Shown: piece by piece, positions 22,713 through 35,411 of the stretch
Numbering within the stretch: the stretch's first letter is position 1
How the letters are laid out: every line of letters begins with the position of its first letter
DNA from: Corylus avellana
Taxonomy: Eukaryota > Streptophyta > Magnoliopsida > Fagales > Betulaceae
Assembly (NCBI RefSeq): GCF_901000735.1
Contig: NC_081545.1
Span: 14,000,919 to 14,064,918, forward strand
DNA length: 64,000 bases
Direction: 5' to 3'
Translations under genes and position numbers: made by a program
Notes under the pieces: generated by a model
Database searches by the model: none
Seen by the model: the letters and a program-made list of their open reading frames with translations, nothing else
What the model was told of the DNA's origin: nothing

Positions 22713-23940
22713 TGATAGTGTCTCATAGGACTCAACATCCACCTCATCATCATGGGTTAAGACATGGATGGTAATTCTTAGCTTCAATTAGTAACTTTAT
22801 CCTTTAATGTCAATATTTGTTAACATGGGTAGTGGGTAGTTTACTTAGATTGTGGGTAGTTATCTTTAGTTATGTGGGTAGTTTTTTTTAGTAAAAGTAG
22901 TAATCATTGTTGTATTAAGTTTATATATATGTGTGTCATTAGAATAGGAAGAGTAGAGAAGAAAGTGTTTGTATTGTGGTATTCCTCCAGCCCTAAGTAG
23001 AGATTTGTATTGTAGTTACTGCCACCCCAAGTGGAGATTATCAGTTTATCTTTATTGACTATGACTGGGAGCTATCAATTGGTATCAGAGCCATCATATC
23101 CAAACCTTCATCCTTCTAAACAATCTTACATCTTAGCCATGACCTTGCGGGAAGAAATTGAAGTGATCTTTGATAGGATAGAGGAAAGGCATTGTGAATT
23201 CCAGCTTTGATTTTCCCAGCCCTTCTATTCACTCACCGGAAAATTGCCCAAAATCAGCAGCAATTCTAGAAACAACTGCACTCGCCGTCTAAGAGCCACA
23301 CGCCGCCGCTCCACCCATTCTGCTGCACCAGTGGATTTTGCTCCACAACACAATCGTCTCCCCAGCCCAATTCCACATCTTCCTTTGTGGCTCAACAATT
23401 GCAAAAGAAGATGATGTGCTTTCTTCATTTGGCTCAGAACCAAAAAAAACAAAAAAACAAAAAAAAATTGACGACGATCCCTGCGATATTGGACACACCT
23501 TTCACCATAACAATTGCCGCACTAGTTTCTGCACATCAACCTTGTGCACAAGGTTCATCTTCAAGGGAGGGTGAATAATAGTGTCTCATAGGACTCAACA
23601 TCCACCTCATCATCATGGGTTAAGACATGGGTGGTAGTTCTTAGCTTCAATTATTAACTTTATCATTTAATGTCAATATTTGTTAACATGAGTAGTGGGT
23701 AATTTACTTAGATTGTGGGTAGTTATTTTTAGTTATGTGGGTAGTTTTCTTTAGTAAAAGTAGTAACTGTTGTTGTATTAAGTTTATATATATGTGCGTC
23801 ATTAGAATAGGAAGATTAGAGAAGAAATTGTTTGTATTGTTGTATTCCTTCAGCCCTAAGTGGAGATTTGTATTGTAGTTACTCCCACCCCAAGTGGAGA
23901 TTATCAATTTATCTTTATTGATTTTGACTGGGACCTATCA
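22713..23940 (+). mobile_element. TRIM-like short LTR retrotransposon, 1228 bp, with both LTRs
   Basis: Two direct repeats of 365 bp each (22713-23077 and 23576-23940) start TGATAGTGTCTCAT / TAATAGTGTCTCAT and end CTATCA. Two bases after the left LTR is TGGTATCAGAGCC (23080-23092), complementary to the initiator methionine tRNA 3' end: the primer-binding site. A purine tract (aagggagggtgaa, about 23563-23575) precedes the right LTR. The interior is only about 500 bp and encodes no intact protein, though a start MTLREEIEVIFDRIEERH at 23139 resembles a gag N-terminus. Flanking pentamers CTTTG (22708-22712) and CGTTG (23941-23945) are a one-mismatch target duplication. Confidence 0.92.
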
Positions 23941-24090
23941 CGTTGCTGTCAGGTTTGGGAAGGAGTCTCTTCGCATGCCTTCTCCTTACTTTTTTTAATG
24001 CTTTTCATGAGAAGGTTTTGTGCACTTTGGGGACAGCTTGCAAATTCATGGGATCTTTTCCTTATGTTGTCCATTAACAAGTTGGATTTG

Positions 24091-25401
24091 TGATAAGTGC
24101 TAAAAATCCATATTTTTAGCCCCTTAATTTATATTTGTTAATCCCTTCATTTTGTTAGTTTGTGCAATTTTACTTCATTTTTGTGTTTTATGTCTTTTTA
24201 TAGGTTTTTAAGGAAAATGAAGCAATTTTGAAAATTGGAGCATAAAAGGCAAAAAGTGGGACAAGGTTGGAGATGCGATCGATCCCAAGGGACCTATGAT
24301 CGAGCGCAGCCTTGCACGCACAAGAAGAAGACTCGATCGCAGGAGTGCGATCGAGAGCACATGGGCTGCGATCGAGCGCACCCGTGCGCTGGAGATAACT
24401 CAGAATGCGGCCAGCCTCCTTTTTCCTTCCAAATTTGGTATTCCAAGTCCTAGTTGTAATGGGACTAAAACCTACGAATTTCCTAGGGTTTCTAGAGTTT
24501 CTAAGGTTTTCCTAAGCCTATAAATAGACCTCTAAGCCTCACAAATTAAACACACACAATTTCAAGGAGAAGAATTGGAGGCTCTTCAAGGAAGCAATTT
24601 TCAGGTTTATTCTTTTCCTTTTATTTTATTATGAAGATTTTTAGCATCAAACTCATGTGTAACTAAATGTTTTAGTAGGGCTAGATTGAAGCCCTAATCA
24701 TGTTTCTTTAATATTTCAATATTGGCCCCTTTATGATAATCATATTGTGATACTTAACTTGATTAATTCCTGTTTTATCGAATTCCTCATATGAATGTGT
24801 TTGGCCAACATATGCATGTGGTATGGATTAGTTATTTAAATCAATTTGGATGATCGAGTCTTGGGCTTAATAGAGGAGCAAAAGAATCTCCTCACGAGTT
24901 CTTGGGTTAATCAACATGAAAAACCGAGAGTAGACACCCATGCCTTAGGTTCCATGTATTTGTCGATGTCCACAGATTTATGTTTTCTTAAAGAACAACT
25001 TAGTAGACACCCATGCTAAATCCTTTGAGGAAGAAAAGAATTCAAGTAAACACCCATGCCTAATTCGTTGCTTAGGGAGATCAATATATTAAGGAGTAAA
25101 CACCCATGCCCTTAGGTTGGCAAACTTTAAGTATTCATAATATAATTAGAGCATTGGCATATTGTTATATTATTTGAGCATGATTAGTGGTGGATATCAA
25201 AGCTCTACCTTTATCTTTATTAATTCAAAAATCAGTCTTTGTCTTATTTTAATTACGAAATTAATTTTAAACATAATTTACGTCAATCCTTGTGGGAATG
25301 ATCACGCACTTGCACCCTATACTACTGTTTTGATCTTGTGCACTTGCGAGTTAAAACGTAGCAAATATTATCGATTAATTTAGATAATATTTGTCACAAC
25401 A
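24091..25401 (+). mobile_element. Solo LTR (TGATAAGTGC family), 1311 bp, inside the 5' LTR of copia-B
   Basis: It starts TGATAAGTGC and ends GTCACAACA. The perfect 5 bp repeat ATTTG flanks it (24086-24090, 25402-25406) and the copia LTR resumes directly afterwards. No internal retroelement sequence remains, so it arose by recombination between two LTRs. It carries a CpG-rich cluster at 24270-24400 and shares its right end (cactatactac, cttgcgagttaaaacgta) with 36308-37639, 42865-44338 and 46873-48199. Confidence 0.93.
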
Positions 25402-25688
25402 ATTTGCATAAGGAAACACGTACAGGGTATCTTTGTACAGCTAAGGTAACTATCCAGGAAAGACATTACGTTCAGTCCACATATATCTCAACAAGGAAAT
25501 ATAGTTATAGACAATTGGAAAATAGCATCTTAATGTAAATGACATTTATTTTCTTCCTCTGTAAATTATCATTTACAGTGTGTGTATATAAGGTCTACAA
25601 GTCTATATAATAAGTAAGAATCGAAATAAGATTTTTCATGTGATATCTCCAAACTTTTCATGGTATCAGAGCCATAAGTCTTGCGACA

Positions 25689-28600
25689 ATGGCATCCAAC
25701 AATTCGCCTAACCTTTCTCATCTAATCAAACTCGATCGCACAAATTATAATTTATGCATTACTCAATTCCTCCCAATCCTCAAAAGCAATGATGTCATGG
25801 GATTTGTCGAATGAACAAATTCATGTCCAGCCAAATTTCTTCGTGATAGCAGTGGCAAAACAATAACTAAAACTGATCCAGCCTATCTCAAATGGCAACA
25901 ACAAGACCAAACAGTGCTAAGCTGGATCATATCCACGCTTAGCCCAAGTGTTCTGTGCACAGTCATCCATCTTTCTACTTCATGTGAAGTGTGGGCATCG
26001 TTGAATAAATGTTATGCCTCTTAATCCCTATCCAAAACACTTCAACTCAAGCATCAACTTCAAACCACCAAAACAGGAAATCTCTCAATCTCTGATTTTG
26101 TTGACAAAATGAATTCTATTACTGATGATCTGGCCTTGGCAGGTAAACCAGTGGATGAAGACGATCTAGTTTTATTGATTCTTAATGGTGTTGGGTTATC
26201 CTTTGAAGCGGCAGTGAATTCGATTCAAGCTCGTGAAACGCCTCTCTCTCTTGACAATGTTGTTGGGCTGATATTGAGTGCTAAATCACGACAACAAGAG
26301 TTGTTTCCGAATCCTACAGAAAGCATCACTTCAGCTTTGTACACAAATGGGTCCAAACCTAACCATGGTAGAGGAGGTCCTCCACACTTCAAATCATGTT
26401 TTGATCGTGGTCGCAAGCGTGATTTCTCTTTGACACCTCCACTCAACAACCACTCAGGTTTTAATAAGCCACTAATCTCGGATTCAACAAGGCCACGCTC
26501 TCCATGTCAAATATGTGGTAAGACAAGTCATTCTGCAATCAATTGTTTTCATCGTATGGACCATACATACGAAGGGAGGGAACCCACAAAGAAACTTGCA
26601 GCTATGGTTGCGACGCCCACTGCAATGGGGACTGAGACTGAAGATACATGGTACACAGATAGTGGAGCTGGTGAACACATCACACCAGACTTAGCAAACC
26701 TATCTCTCCATAACGAATATCGAGGGAAGGACAAGGTCACAGTTGGAAACGGTGCAGGTTTGCCTATCTCGAATATTGGTTCATCAATTCTTCGTTATAA
26801 ATCTCATCCTTTTCTTTTTAAGCAAATACTTCACTGTCCCAATGTTTCTACTAATCTGTTTTCAATAAATCGCTTTGCCCATGATAACAATTGTTCTTTT
26901 ATACTCATTGGTTCTGATTTTTGGATCAAGGACATCAAGTTGGGGAGGACGCTTTTCCACAGTAAGAGTGAAAATGGAGTTTACCCTATTCGTTTGGGTC
27001 GGCGTCTGTTCAAGTCTCCTATGGCTTTTCTCTGCAGATCCACAACGTCTTCTATTTGGCATCAAGGTTTGGGACATACCTCTGCCTCCACATTAGGTCG
27101 ATTGTCCTTCAATAAGTCAATAAGCATCCATGGAATGCACAAACATGCACCATTTTGCGGGTCTTGTCCTTTAGGAAAAAGTCATAAACTAACTTTTAAA
27201 TTGTCTTTGTCTCGGTCATCATGTCCTTTAGAATTAATCATTCAGATGTCTGGTCTTCTCCATGTCCGTCTATTAGGTTCTAAATATTATATTGTGTTTG
27301 TGGATGATTTCTCTAAATATTCATGGCTATATCTAATGCGATTCAAAAGTGAAGCATTCCAATATTTCCAAAAATTCAAATCCTTTGTTGAGAACATGTT
27401 TTCAACCAAAATTAAAAGCTTTCAATCCGATGGAGGAGGGGAGTACATTGACACTTCCTTTCAAAATTTTCTCTCCTCCAACGGTATCCACCATCGCATG
27501 TCGTGTCCGCATACACCCAAGCAAAATGGTGTCTCGAAGCGTAAACATTGACACATTGTCGATATTGGCCTTACACTTCTTGCCCAAGCTGGGATGGATA
27601 CCAGTTTTTGGGTCCAAGCTTTCAATTGTGCAGTATATCTCATCAACCGTTTACCTACAACAGGTCTTGACTGGGTGTCCCCTTATGAAACTCTGTTTCA
27701 TCGCTTTCCGGATTATTCTTATTTCCGAGTGTTTGGGTGTGAGTGTTTTCCTTATCTTTGCACATATAACAAGCATAAACTTCAATTTAGGTCTACTTCA
27801 TGTGCGTTTTTAGGATATTCTCTTCACCATCAAGGGTATCAGTGTCTAGATCTCAACACAAATCGTGCCTATCTTTCCCGTCATGTTGTGTTTAATGAAG
27901 ACTTGTTTCCCTTCAGGATGTGCAGGTCAGCTCGAAATGCCTCTGTTGTTGTTGTTACAAATATCTACCTAAATTAATAGACAAATAATTGTATGTTTTA
28001 CCCACAAATACACGAGGTCAACATACTAGTATAGGGTGCAAGTACAGGGTCATTCCCACGAGGATTGCTAATTTTACTTAAAATTAATTCCAAAAGTAAA
28101 ACAAAACAAAGATTGAATTTTTGATTTGATAATAATAAAAAGGTAGGACTTTGATATCCACCACTAATTATATTTAGATAATATGTCAATATGCCAATGT
28201 TTTTATCATGTTATGTGTATCTAATATTTGTCAACCTAAGGGCATGGATATATACTCCTTAAGCTATAGATTTTCCTAAGCAACGAGTTAGGCATGGGTG
28301 TATACTTTAACTCTTTTCTTTCTTAAAGGATTTAGCATGGGTGTATACTAAGTTGTTCTTTAAGAAAGCATATATTCTATGAAAATCGACAAACACATGA
28401 GGCCTAGGGCATGGGTGGTGTATACTCCCGGTTCCCCATGTTGATTAACCCAAGAACCTGGTGTGGATTTTTTTTTGTTACTTTTGTTAAACCCAGGACT
28501 CGGTCATCTAAATTGATTTAACTAACCAGTCCATACCACATGCACATGTTGATCAGGCACACACATATGAGGAATTCATGAAAGCAGGCATTAACCAAGT

Positions 28601-30560
28601 TAAATATCACAACATGATCATCACAAATACGCCAATATTGAATATTAACTAAGCATAACTAGGGCTTCAATCTAGCCCTACTAAATAAATTAGTTACACA
28701 TAATGAAAGAAAAAGGAAAAGGTAAAGAAAGAACCGAAAGTTAGCCTCCAATTCCTCTCCCAAAGTTGTGTCTTTTCCGGCTTGATTATTCTCAAGGTTT
28801 AGAGGTCTATTTATAGGGCTTTAGAAGTCCTTGTTACACTAGTAAACCTAGAAAATTCATATAGTTTTATTCTTATTACAAGTGGGAGTTGGAAAATTCT
28901 AATATGGAAGGAAAGGGAGTATGGTCTCCTTGACTATTTCAGTCCCTACCCAATTGCCCAATACAGCCATAGTGCATGCCCAAAGCCCATCCGAAGAGAG
29001 TCCATTGCCTCTCCATGCTCCTGCTAGTGATCCAAACCAAGAGCATCTCCTTGCCTCAACTGACGTGCCTCCAAACATCCCAGCCGCTACATCCTCTAGT
29101 GACACCAAGGCCTATCCGATACTAGCTCACCTGCCCCTCCAACCTCTACCCATTCCATGATTACTCGTTCCAAATGGGGAATTGTTAAATCAAATCCGAG
29201 GTATGCTTTACTTGTTTCTGTTGACACTGATCTTGTTGAACCCTCTAATTTTGGACAGGCACAGAAACAACCTGAATGGCGTGCGGCAATGTGTTCTGAG
29301 TTCGATGCTCTGCAACGTAATGGTACTTGGAGTCTAGTTCCCCTTACTCTGGATCTGAATGTGCTCTCCAACAAATGGGTCTACAAAATCAAGCGTCGTT
29401 CCGGCGGTTCTATTGTGCGCTTCAAGGCACTCCTTGTTGCAAATGGTTTTCACCAACAACCGGGCTCAGACTATAATGAGACCTTCAGTCCTGTGGTCAA
29501 ACATACTACTATCTACACTGTTCTTGCATTGGCCACCTCCAAGCGTTGGTCCATTCGTCAACTCGACGTCCACAATGCCTTTCTCCATGGTCACTTGACG
29601 GAAGAAGTTTATATGCGCCAACCCCATGGGTTTGAAGATCCCACCTTCCCTGATCATGTCTGCCGCCTTCACAAGTCCCTTTATGGTTTGAAACAGGCCC
29701 CTTGGACTTGGTTCCAAAGATTTTTGGATTATCTTTAGGACCTTGGTTTTTTGGCTTCACAATCGGATCCCTCCTTGTTCACTTATCGTCATAACAACAT
29801 CCTTCTGTACCTTCTCATCTATGTCGATGATATTCTCTTCACCACTAATGATGCTTCTCATATTAGCTATCTCATTCAAAAATTGGGCTCCTTGTTTGCC
29901 ATGAAGGACCTTGGCCAATTGCATTACTTTCTCGGCATTGAAGCTTCCTACCAATGCGCCTCCTTGTCTCTTACTCAAACAAAATATGCCACGGATCTAC
30001 TTCGCCGTGCTCAAATGGACTTGGCTAAACCATGCGCTTCTCCAACTATGACTGGTCAGAAACTTCATGCCACAGAGGGCGATCCTCTCCACGACCCTAC
30101 TATGTATCGGAGCATTGTTGGAGCCCTTCAATACCTTACCCTCACTTGCCCCGACCTTGCATTCGGGTCAATCAAGTCTGCCAGTTTATGCATCAACCAC
30201 ATTCCTCCCATTCGACTGCCATTAAACGAATTCTTCGCTATCTTAAGGGCACTATCACTCATGGGCTTCTCTTTCACGCTGGTCTGCTTCGCCTTGAAGC
30301 CTATTCTGATGCTGATTATAAAGGTTGTCCGATTGATCGCCGTTTCTACCGATGGTTAGTGCGTCTACCTTGGCTTTTGCCCAATCTCCTTGAGCGCTAA
30401 AAGGCAGGCCACTGTGTCACGTTCCAGTACTAGCAGCTTGCTCTCACCGCTGCTGAACTGTCGTGGCTTCGTCTTTTGTTAAAGAAACTAAACGTTTTTC
30501 TCCCTCAGCCCCCCTCAATTTGGTGTGACAACATCAGCTCCATTTCTCTTTGCTCTAACC
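25689..30560 (+). pseudogene. copia-B gag-pol polyprotein, many lesions
   Basis: Gag starts MASNNSPNLSHLIKLDRTNY at 25689 and has two stops before 26100. The longest open part is 26109-27551. It carries a CCHC knuckle (CQICGKTSHSAINC, near 26506-26547), the aspartic protease (WYTDSGAGEHI near 26650), the pre-integrase HQGLGH/CGSCPLGKSH region (27058-27185) and the integrase core (FVDDFSKYSW; SDGGGEYID near 27429). A stop at 27549 interrupts the integrase, which continues to about 27945. After the LTR insertion come the RT (LDVHNAFLHG, SLYGLKQAP, an intact LLIYVDDILF near 29812-29841; stop near 29737) and RNase H (frameshift near 30180; EAYSDADYKG near 30296). It cannot make the full product. 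Confidence 0.9.
27950..28920 (-). mobile_element. Truncated LTR of the TGATAAGTGC family, reversed, in copia-B pol
   Basis: On the plus strand it starts TGTTGTTACAAATATC, the inverted end of the solo LTR at 24091-25401, and continues co-linear with it in reverse (cacgaggtcaac, ttcccacgaggattg, gggcatgg...tatactcc series). Similarity stops near 28920 at atggaaggaaaggga, so roughly the first 300 bp of the LTR including the CpG-rich cluster is missing. No target duplication is readable, which suggests a deletion after insertion. Confidence 0.85.
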
Positions 30561-31121
30561 CATCTTTCATGCTCGTATGAAACATCTTGAAGTTGATTAT
30601 CATTTTGTTAAAGAAAAAGTTGTCCACAAGGAGCTTTGTGTTCGTTATCTTAACACTATTGACCTGATTGCCGATATGTTCACTAAAGGCCTCACTAGTG
30701 CACGGTTTAGATTGCTTCGGGACAAGCTCATGGTTCGGGATCGCCCCATGAGCTTGCGGGTGTGTATTAAAGGAAACTTTGACAATCACTCTGTACAGCA
30801 AGCCAATTAAACTTGATATGTATTCATGGGATCCTTTCCTTATGTTGTCCATTAACAAGTTGGTTTTGCATAAGGGAACACATGCATGGTATCTTTGTAC
30901 AGCTAAGGCAACTGTCCAGGAAAGGCATTACATGTAGTCCCCGTATATATCTCAACAAAGAAATATAGTTATAGGCAATTAGAAAACAGCATCTTAATGT
31001 AAATGACATTTATTTTCTTCCTCTGTAAATTAACACCTATAGTGTGTATATAAGGTCTACATGTCTATGTAATAAGTAAGAATCGAAATAAGATTTTTTA
31101 TTTGATTCTCCAAACTATTCA

Positions 31122-32411
31122 TCTTTCACCTCTTTTAATAATATAAACATTCCACTAGCCCATGACATCTTCACGTGAAACAAGTCATGGGCTTTGAGAA
31201 AAGCTGTCCACTTCAACTTTGTTAATTCATTTCCTGTCCAATTTCAGGAGTCCACTCGGCATATCATAGGCTTTAAATCCCATGTGACAAATGTATCCAT
31301 GAGCCCACCAAACTCTGAATCTATTCTTTCGGCTTTACTTCAACCTCGGTTTTGGCCCTCAATACATCAGATTTTGGTATTCAACATGAAATAACAAATT
31401 GTTTCTCTCTGAGTTATCTTTCTAAAGCATCCCGCCTTTCCTTAATCCGAATTTCTAAGTTGGGAGTTATGGCCAAAACAGTACAGAAATGTCCATGGTT
31501 AAATTGCATGAGTCAAAATTTCATGGAATTAATTGCATTTTTCTTTAAGAACATGAAAACATAGAAAACATAAAAACTGCACAAAAACTTCTAACATAAT
31601 AAACTAATGAATTAACGTATGTGAGTTAAAAAGCTTGAATACACAATATTCAACACTTATTACAACTTTAATCTAATCTCATGTTGTAAACACGCCAAAT
31701 TATAAAACACATGATGTTTTCCAAGTGTAAAAGTAATTGCGTAAGTTTATAACTTAATATATAAATCACCGAAGGAACTCAACCATGCATTGAGCTTGGA
31801 ATAATAGGAAATAATCAAGAAGATTGAGCACTTTAGAATTAACATGCATTTTGAGAAAACTTAGTGGGCATTGTCTCTGTTACTGTGCCATTATAGAAAA
31901 GTAGTACATTTTGAAAGCAATTGAGGAATAATTTCGAGGACAAGACACATTGTATTTTATTGCAGATAATCATGTTGAGAAATGCTACGGACCCCATAAC
32001 TTTTCTCAAATTATTGTTTCCAAATTGATCAGGAATGGACTTGATGTGTCAGTAACAGTGATTACATTTACAAAAAACCCAAATACAATGATTTCCAAGT
32101 CCAGTGTCAAAAACACAACACAGGCAAAATATTTTTAGTTACCTTAAGAGGGCGAAGGACATAATAGATGTACTTTGGTTTTGGCTGTCACCTTCGTAGG
32201 TCTTTTGGTGTTATTCCAAAGGTTGTGTTTTTGCTTCAATCAAAGGTTTGTGAAGAAAAAAACCACCAGTGATTTCACCTATGGAGCTTTCAGCCCAATT
32301 GCGTCTGTTGGTATCTTTTTTCTGAGTAATTTGATCCTTTCAAGTTTCAATTGTTTATTGCAATCGCCAACGCATGTGATCCATTAAGGAATTTCAACGT
32401 TACAAGAAAGG
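31122..32411. other. Noncoding sequence, probably old LTR remains
   Basis: No domain is found in any frame. A block near 31690-31790 (aagtgtaaaagtaatt, taacttaatatataaatcac) is similar in order to 34975-35035, so both may be LTR relics of one family. The right end is an assembly gap. Confidence 0.45.
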
Positions 32412-32511
32412 NNNNNNNNNNNNNNNNNNNNNNNNNNNNNNNNNNNNNNNNNNNNNNNNNNNNNNNNNNNNNNNNNNNNNNNNNNNNNNNNNNNNNNNNN
32501 NNNNNNNNNNN
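32412..32511. other. Assembly gap (100 N)
   Basis: Exactly 100 unknown bases. Confidence 1.
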
Positions 32512-32917
32512 AAATGAGAAGGAAGCACTATTGGACCAGAAGGACTACTGGCCCATGATCAGGTGTAGGCGGCCTACTGGACCAGTGAAAAGAAAGGTTT
32601 GAATTTTTAAGCATAAAGTGAGTAGCCAAAATTGGATTGCCAATATCCAAGTTGTTTTAAGGTTTGTTAAAAGTGTAAATCATGTTTTAGGTACAAGAAA
32701 ACCAACAAATGATTATGAAAGCATAATCTCAAAATTTATTTTCTCAAACTACTTACCAACATCATGTTAGCATTGATAAATGCTAATGGTAGCTGTTTTG
32801 ACTCTGGGGAAACTTTTAAAGAAGTTCTTTTGTTTTTGTTTTTGTTTTTGTTTTTTGTTTTTTTTTTTTCAATTTTTTCAAAAGTAAAGGAGGGTATAGA
32901 ATATAGATGTCAGAGAG

Positions 32918-33038
32918 TAATGATTCACACAACGCTGGAGTGCATGAACAGTCATGCACGCCCAGCAAATTTTTTTTTTTTTTTTTTTTTGGTGCGTGCA
33001 TGACTGTTCAAGCACGCTAGTGTTGTGTTTATCATTAC
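32918..33038. mobile_element. Small hairpin MITE, about 120 bp
   Basis: The left arm gtaatgattcacacaacgct ... gaacagtcatgcacgcc (32918-32963) is inverted as ggtgcgtgcatgactgttc ... tgtttatcattac (about 32991-33038). The arms are about 46 bp around a T-run loop. Superfamily is unassigned because no duplication could be read. Confidence 0.8.
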
Positions 33039-33172
33039 CGGATGTGAGATGAGGTATTTCTGTAAATGACCATAAGATTTTGACCGGCTACCCTTTCTTA
33101 AACAATTTTTTTTTTTTTTTTTACCAAAAGAGTAAAAGCATTAACAAACAATTTTTTTTAAAAAAAAATACT

Positions 33173-33352
33173 CAAAATAAATTACTTTTACCTTGATGGC
33201 ACACCACAATCAAAAAGCCAAAAAAAAAAGAAAGAAAAAAACCCTTCTAAATTGTTTTTACCATAACCAAAATAAATTACTTTTACCTTGATGGCACACC
33301 ACAATCAAAAACCCAACAAAAAAAACCCTTCTAAATTGTTTTTACCATAACC
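33173..33352. repeat. Two tandem copies of a unit of about 90 bp
   Basis: aaataaattacttttacctt, gatggcacaccacaatcaaa and cttctaaattgtttttacca occur in order in both copies (33173-33267, 33268-33352). Differences are confined mainly to an A-rich segment. Confidence 0.9.
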
Positions 33353-33355
33353 CCT

Positions 33356-33596
33356 GGCTCCGTTTAGTAAGAGGTATGTATTATTTATCAAAAAAAAATT
33401 AACTTTTAATATTTTTATTTTTTAACATTACATCACTCACTTTTTACTATTATTCAAACAAAAAAAATTACTACAAAATAATTTTTTTTACACCAAATAT
33501 TTTTACTTTTTTTTTTTTTTTTTTTTTTCATAGCAATCAATTTTTACTACAGTTCTATAACACTAAAACAGTTTTAGGCCAATGCCAAACGGAGCC
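33356..33596. mobile_element. Harbinger-type MITE, relative of 16267-16541
   Basis: The ends GGCTCCGTTTAGTAAG and the inverted CCAAACGGAGCC match the termini of the MITE in LINE-B, and interior blocks agree (cactttttactattattcaaa). Flanking trinucleotides CCT and TCT are only similar, so the duplication is imperfect. Confidence 0.72.
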
Positions 33597-34281
33597 TCTA
33601 ATTCAACCAACAAATCTTTCCCTTTCCATATAAAACAAAACAAAACACATGGTCGTATATTTCCATGTCCGATGTGACGCGTGTTGACGTGTTTGTCTAT
33701 GTCGCTCGCTTATCCCCCGTTTACCTAAATCTGTAGGAAAGGCAAGAGTCTCCTAAATCTTTAGGAAATATTTGTTTGATGTTGCCCTCCACAACATCAA
33801 CGACTTGATTCAATGTATGAGTTTACCAGTTACCATTTAACGTTATTTATTTATAAGTTGAGAGTAAAGTCACGTATTCACCTAAAATTGACTTTAATCT
33901 CTCTCAAAGTCTCTGAACCATTCCCAAAATTAATGTATCCATGTATCCTATGACTTCAATACTCAAAATTTTCCATGCATATCTATGACTTGTCTCAACT
34001 AATTGGCCAGGTACGTGGCCTCATCTCCATTCGGTACATTATTGATAATTTCAACCTTTTAGAAGATGAAAAAATCAAAATGTATTTAAAGATTCACAAA
34101 GAAAAAACAAAAGAACAAAACAAAATGTATTTAAAGGTCCTACATATATAATTATTAAGGACTGGTAACTTCCCCAAGATTATTGTGTTTTGTCTTTTGC
34201 TCATCTTCACACCCTACTACGTACGTAGTCATTGCATGCTGCATCATCATTTTATTTTTCTTTCTTCATTGCCCAAACTAT
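33597..34281. other. Noncoding AT-rich sequence
   Basis: I see no coding, RNA or repeat feature that I can define. Confidence 0.5.
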
Positions 34282-34430
34282 GTAGAAGAGCAATTTGAGA
34301 ATCCTTTCCAACTTTTTTTTCAAACCAGAAGGAAAAGCCTTTTCTTTGAGACGTATAGAAGAGAACTTTGAGAATCCTTTTCAAACTCTTTCTTCAAACC
34401 AAAAGGAAAAGCCTTTTTCTTTGAGATGTA
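34282..34430. repeat. Two tandem copies of a unit of about 74 bp
   Basis: Both copies contain tgagaatcctttccaact / tgagaatccttttcaaact, then caaaccagaaggaaaagcct / caaaccaaaaggaaaagcct and tttctttgaga. Confidence 0.9.
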
Positions 34431-34639
34431 ATGTTACATTATTCCTATGGTGCTTAGGATTAGAAGTTCATCTTTCTGCCTATATTCTCTTTGAGTAGAT
34501 TAGAGAAGTACAAGTTGTTTGTAGTAGAAGTCGTCTGTCAATTGTAATATGAGTCTCTTTCCGTTTCAATCAATTGTGGTTAGGATTTTTGAGTTTGTTT
34601 TACATTAGGATTAATATGGTGGTAAGTATAGCACCCTTG

Positions 34640-35411
34640 AAATTAATTGGCTAAAAATTACCTCTGAGTACCACTCGTAGCACCCACAAATTAATTAACT
34701 TGAAATGCCACTTGTATTACTAAATATCAGAATAAATGCAGTGGAAATGTACTACTGATCTGAGCTAAAAAGCTATTTACCTTGGTATCCTTTTTTCTTT
34801 TATCAGCAATACAAACCAAAGCCTCTAGAATACATTAACATTTGAAATACTATACTTTCAGAAATTCAACAGTAAGAAAACACATAATTCTATCTCTATA
34901 AGACTCTGCACAACGACTCCAAATCATCGAGCCTTCACTCTCAGGGAACTATTACCTGCTAGTTTATAAAACAACAATGTTTTACAAGTAGAAAAGTAAA
35001 TATATAAGTCCACAACTTAATAAATAAATCACTAACAAAACCTAACCCACACAGCCCGATTTAGTCACAAATAACGTAGAAAGATGAACAAGTATGCTCG
35101 ATAAATTTCGATACTTGTACTTATGCTAGTAAAACCTCATGCTAAGCCATATTTGTCTAAAACCTCATGCTAAGCCATAATTTGTCTAAAACATCATAAC
35201 GTAGAAATATTTTGATGACATTTTTAGAGGGAGTGTCATCAAAATATCATTAAGGCTTGGCTTAGCATGAGGTTTTACACAAATTATGCTTGATAACAAT
35301 TATCAGAGTAATTATGCTAGTATGGAATACAATACATTTAGGAGGCAGTTCAAGGCATAATCCCGAGAAAAAATCATGCAGTTTTAAGACATAAAATCAT
35401 GTTGATGAATA
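34640..35411. other. Noncoding sequence with a strong inverted repeat
   Basis: It is possibly an old LTR in reverse (see 31122-32411). At 35161-35275, aacctcatgctaagcca and atattttgatgaca are followed 8 bp later by tgtcatcaaaatat and tggcttagcatgaggtt, giving a hairpin. An extra direct copy of cctcatgctaagccat lies just upstream. Confidence 0.55.

Larger units (their letters stand above)
24049..31121 (+). mobile_element. Ty1/copia retrotransposon (copia-B), nearly full length, interrupted twice
   Basis: The 5' LTR is split: 24049-24090 and 25407-25660 are the two halves around a solo LTR, and about 70 bp of its left end is missing compared with the 3' LTR. A primer-binding site TGGTATCAGAGC lies at 25661-25672. 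Gag-pol follows from 25689 to about 30560, interrupted at 27950-28920 by a reversed LTR piece. The 3' LTR, about 359 bp, lies at 30763-31121 after the purine-rich gagcttgcgggtg. Both LTRs share the order ttatgttgtccattaacaag, gtatctttgtacagctaagg, gtatataaggtctac. The left flank is not a clean pre-insertion site. Confidence 0.9.

Noticed and set aside
22713..23940. Hammerhead-ribozyme retrozyme
   Set aside because: Short LTR elements with a methionine-tRNA primer site can be retrozymes, but I found no CTGATGA...GAAA core in the LTRs.
24270..24400. CRISPR-like or regular repeat array from the repeated gcgatcgagcgc motif
   Set aside because: Spacing is irregular, the repeats are short and palindromic, the context is a plant LTR, and plants do not have CRISPR arrays.
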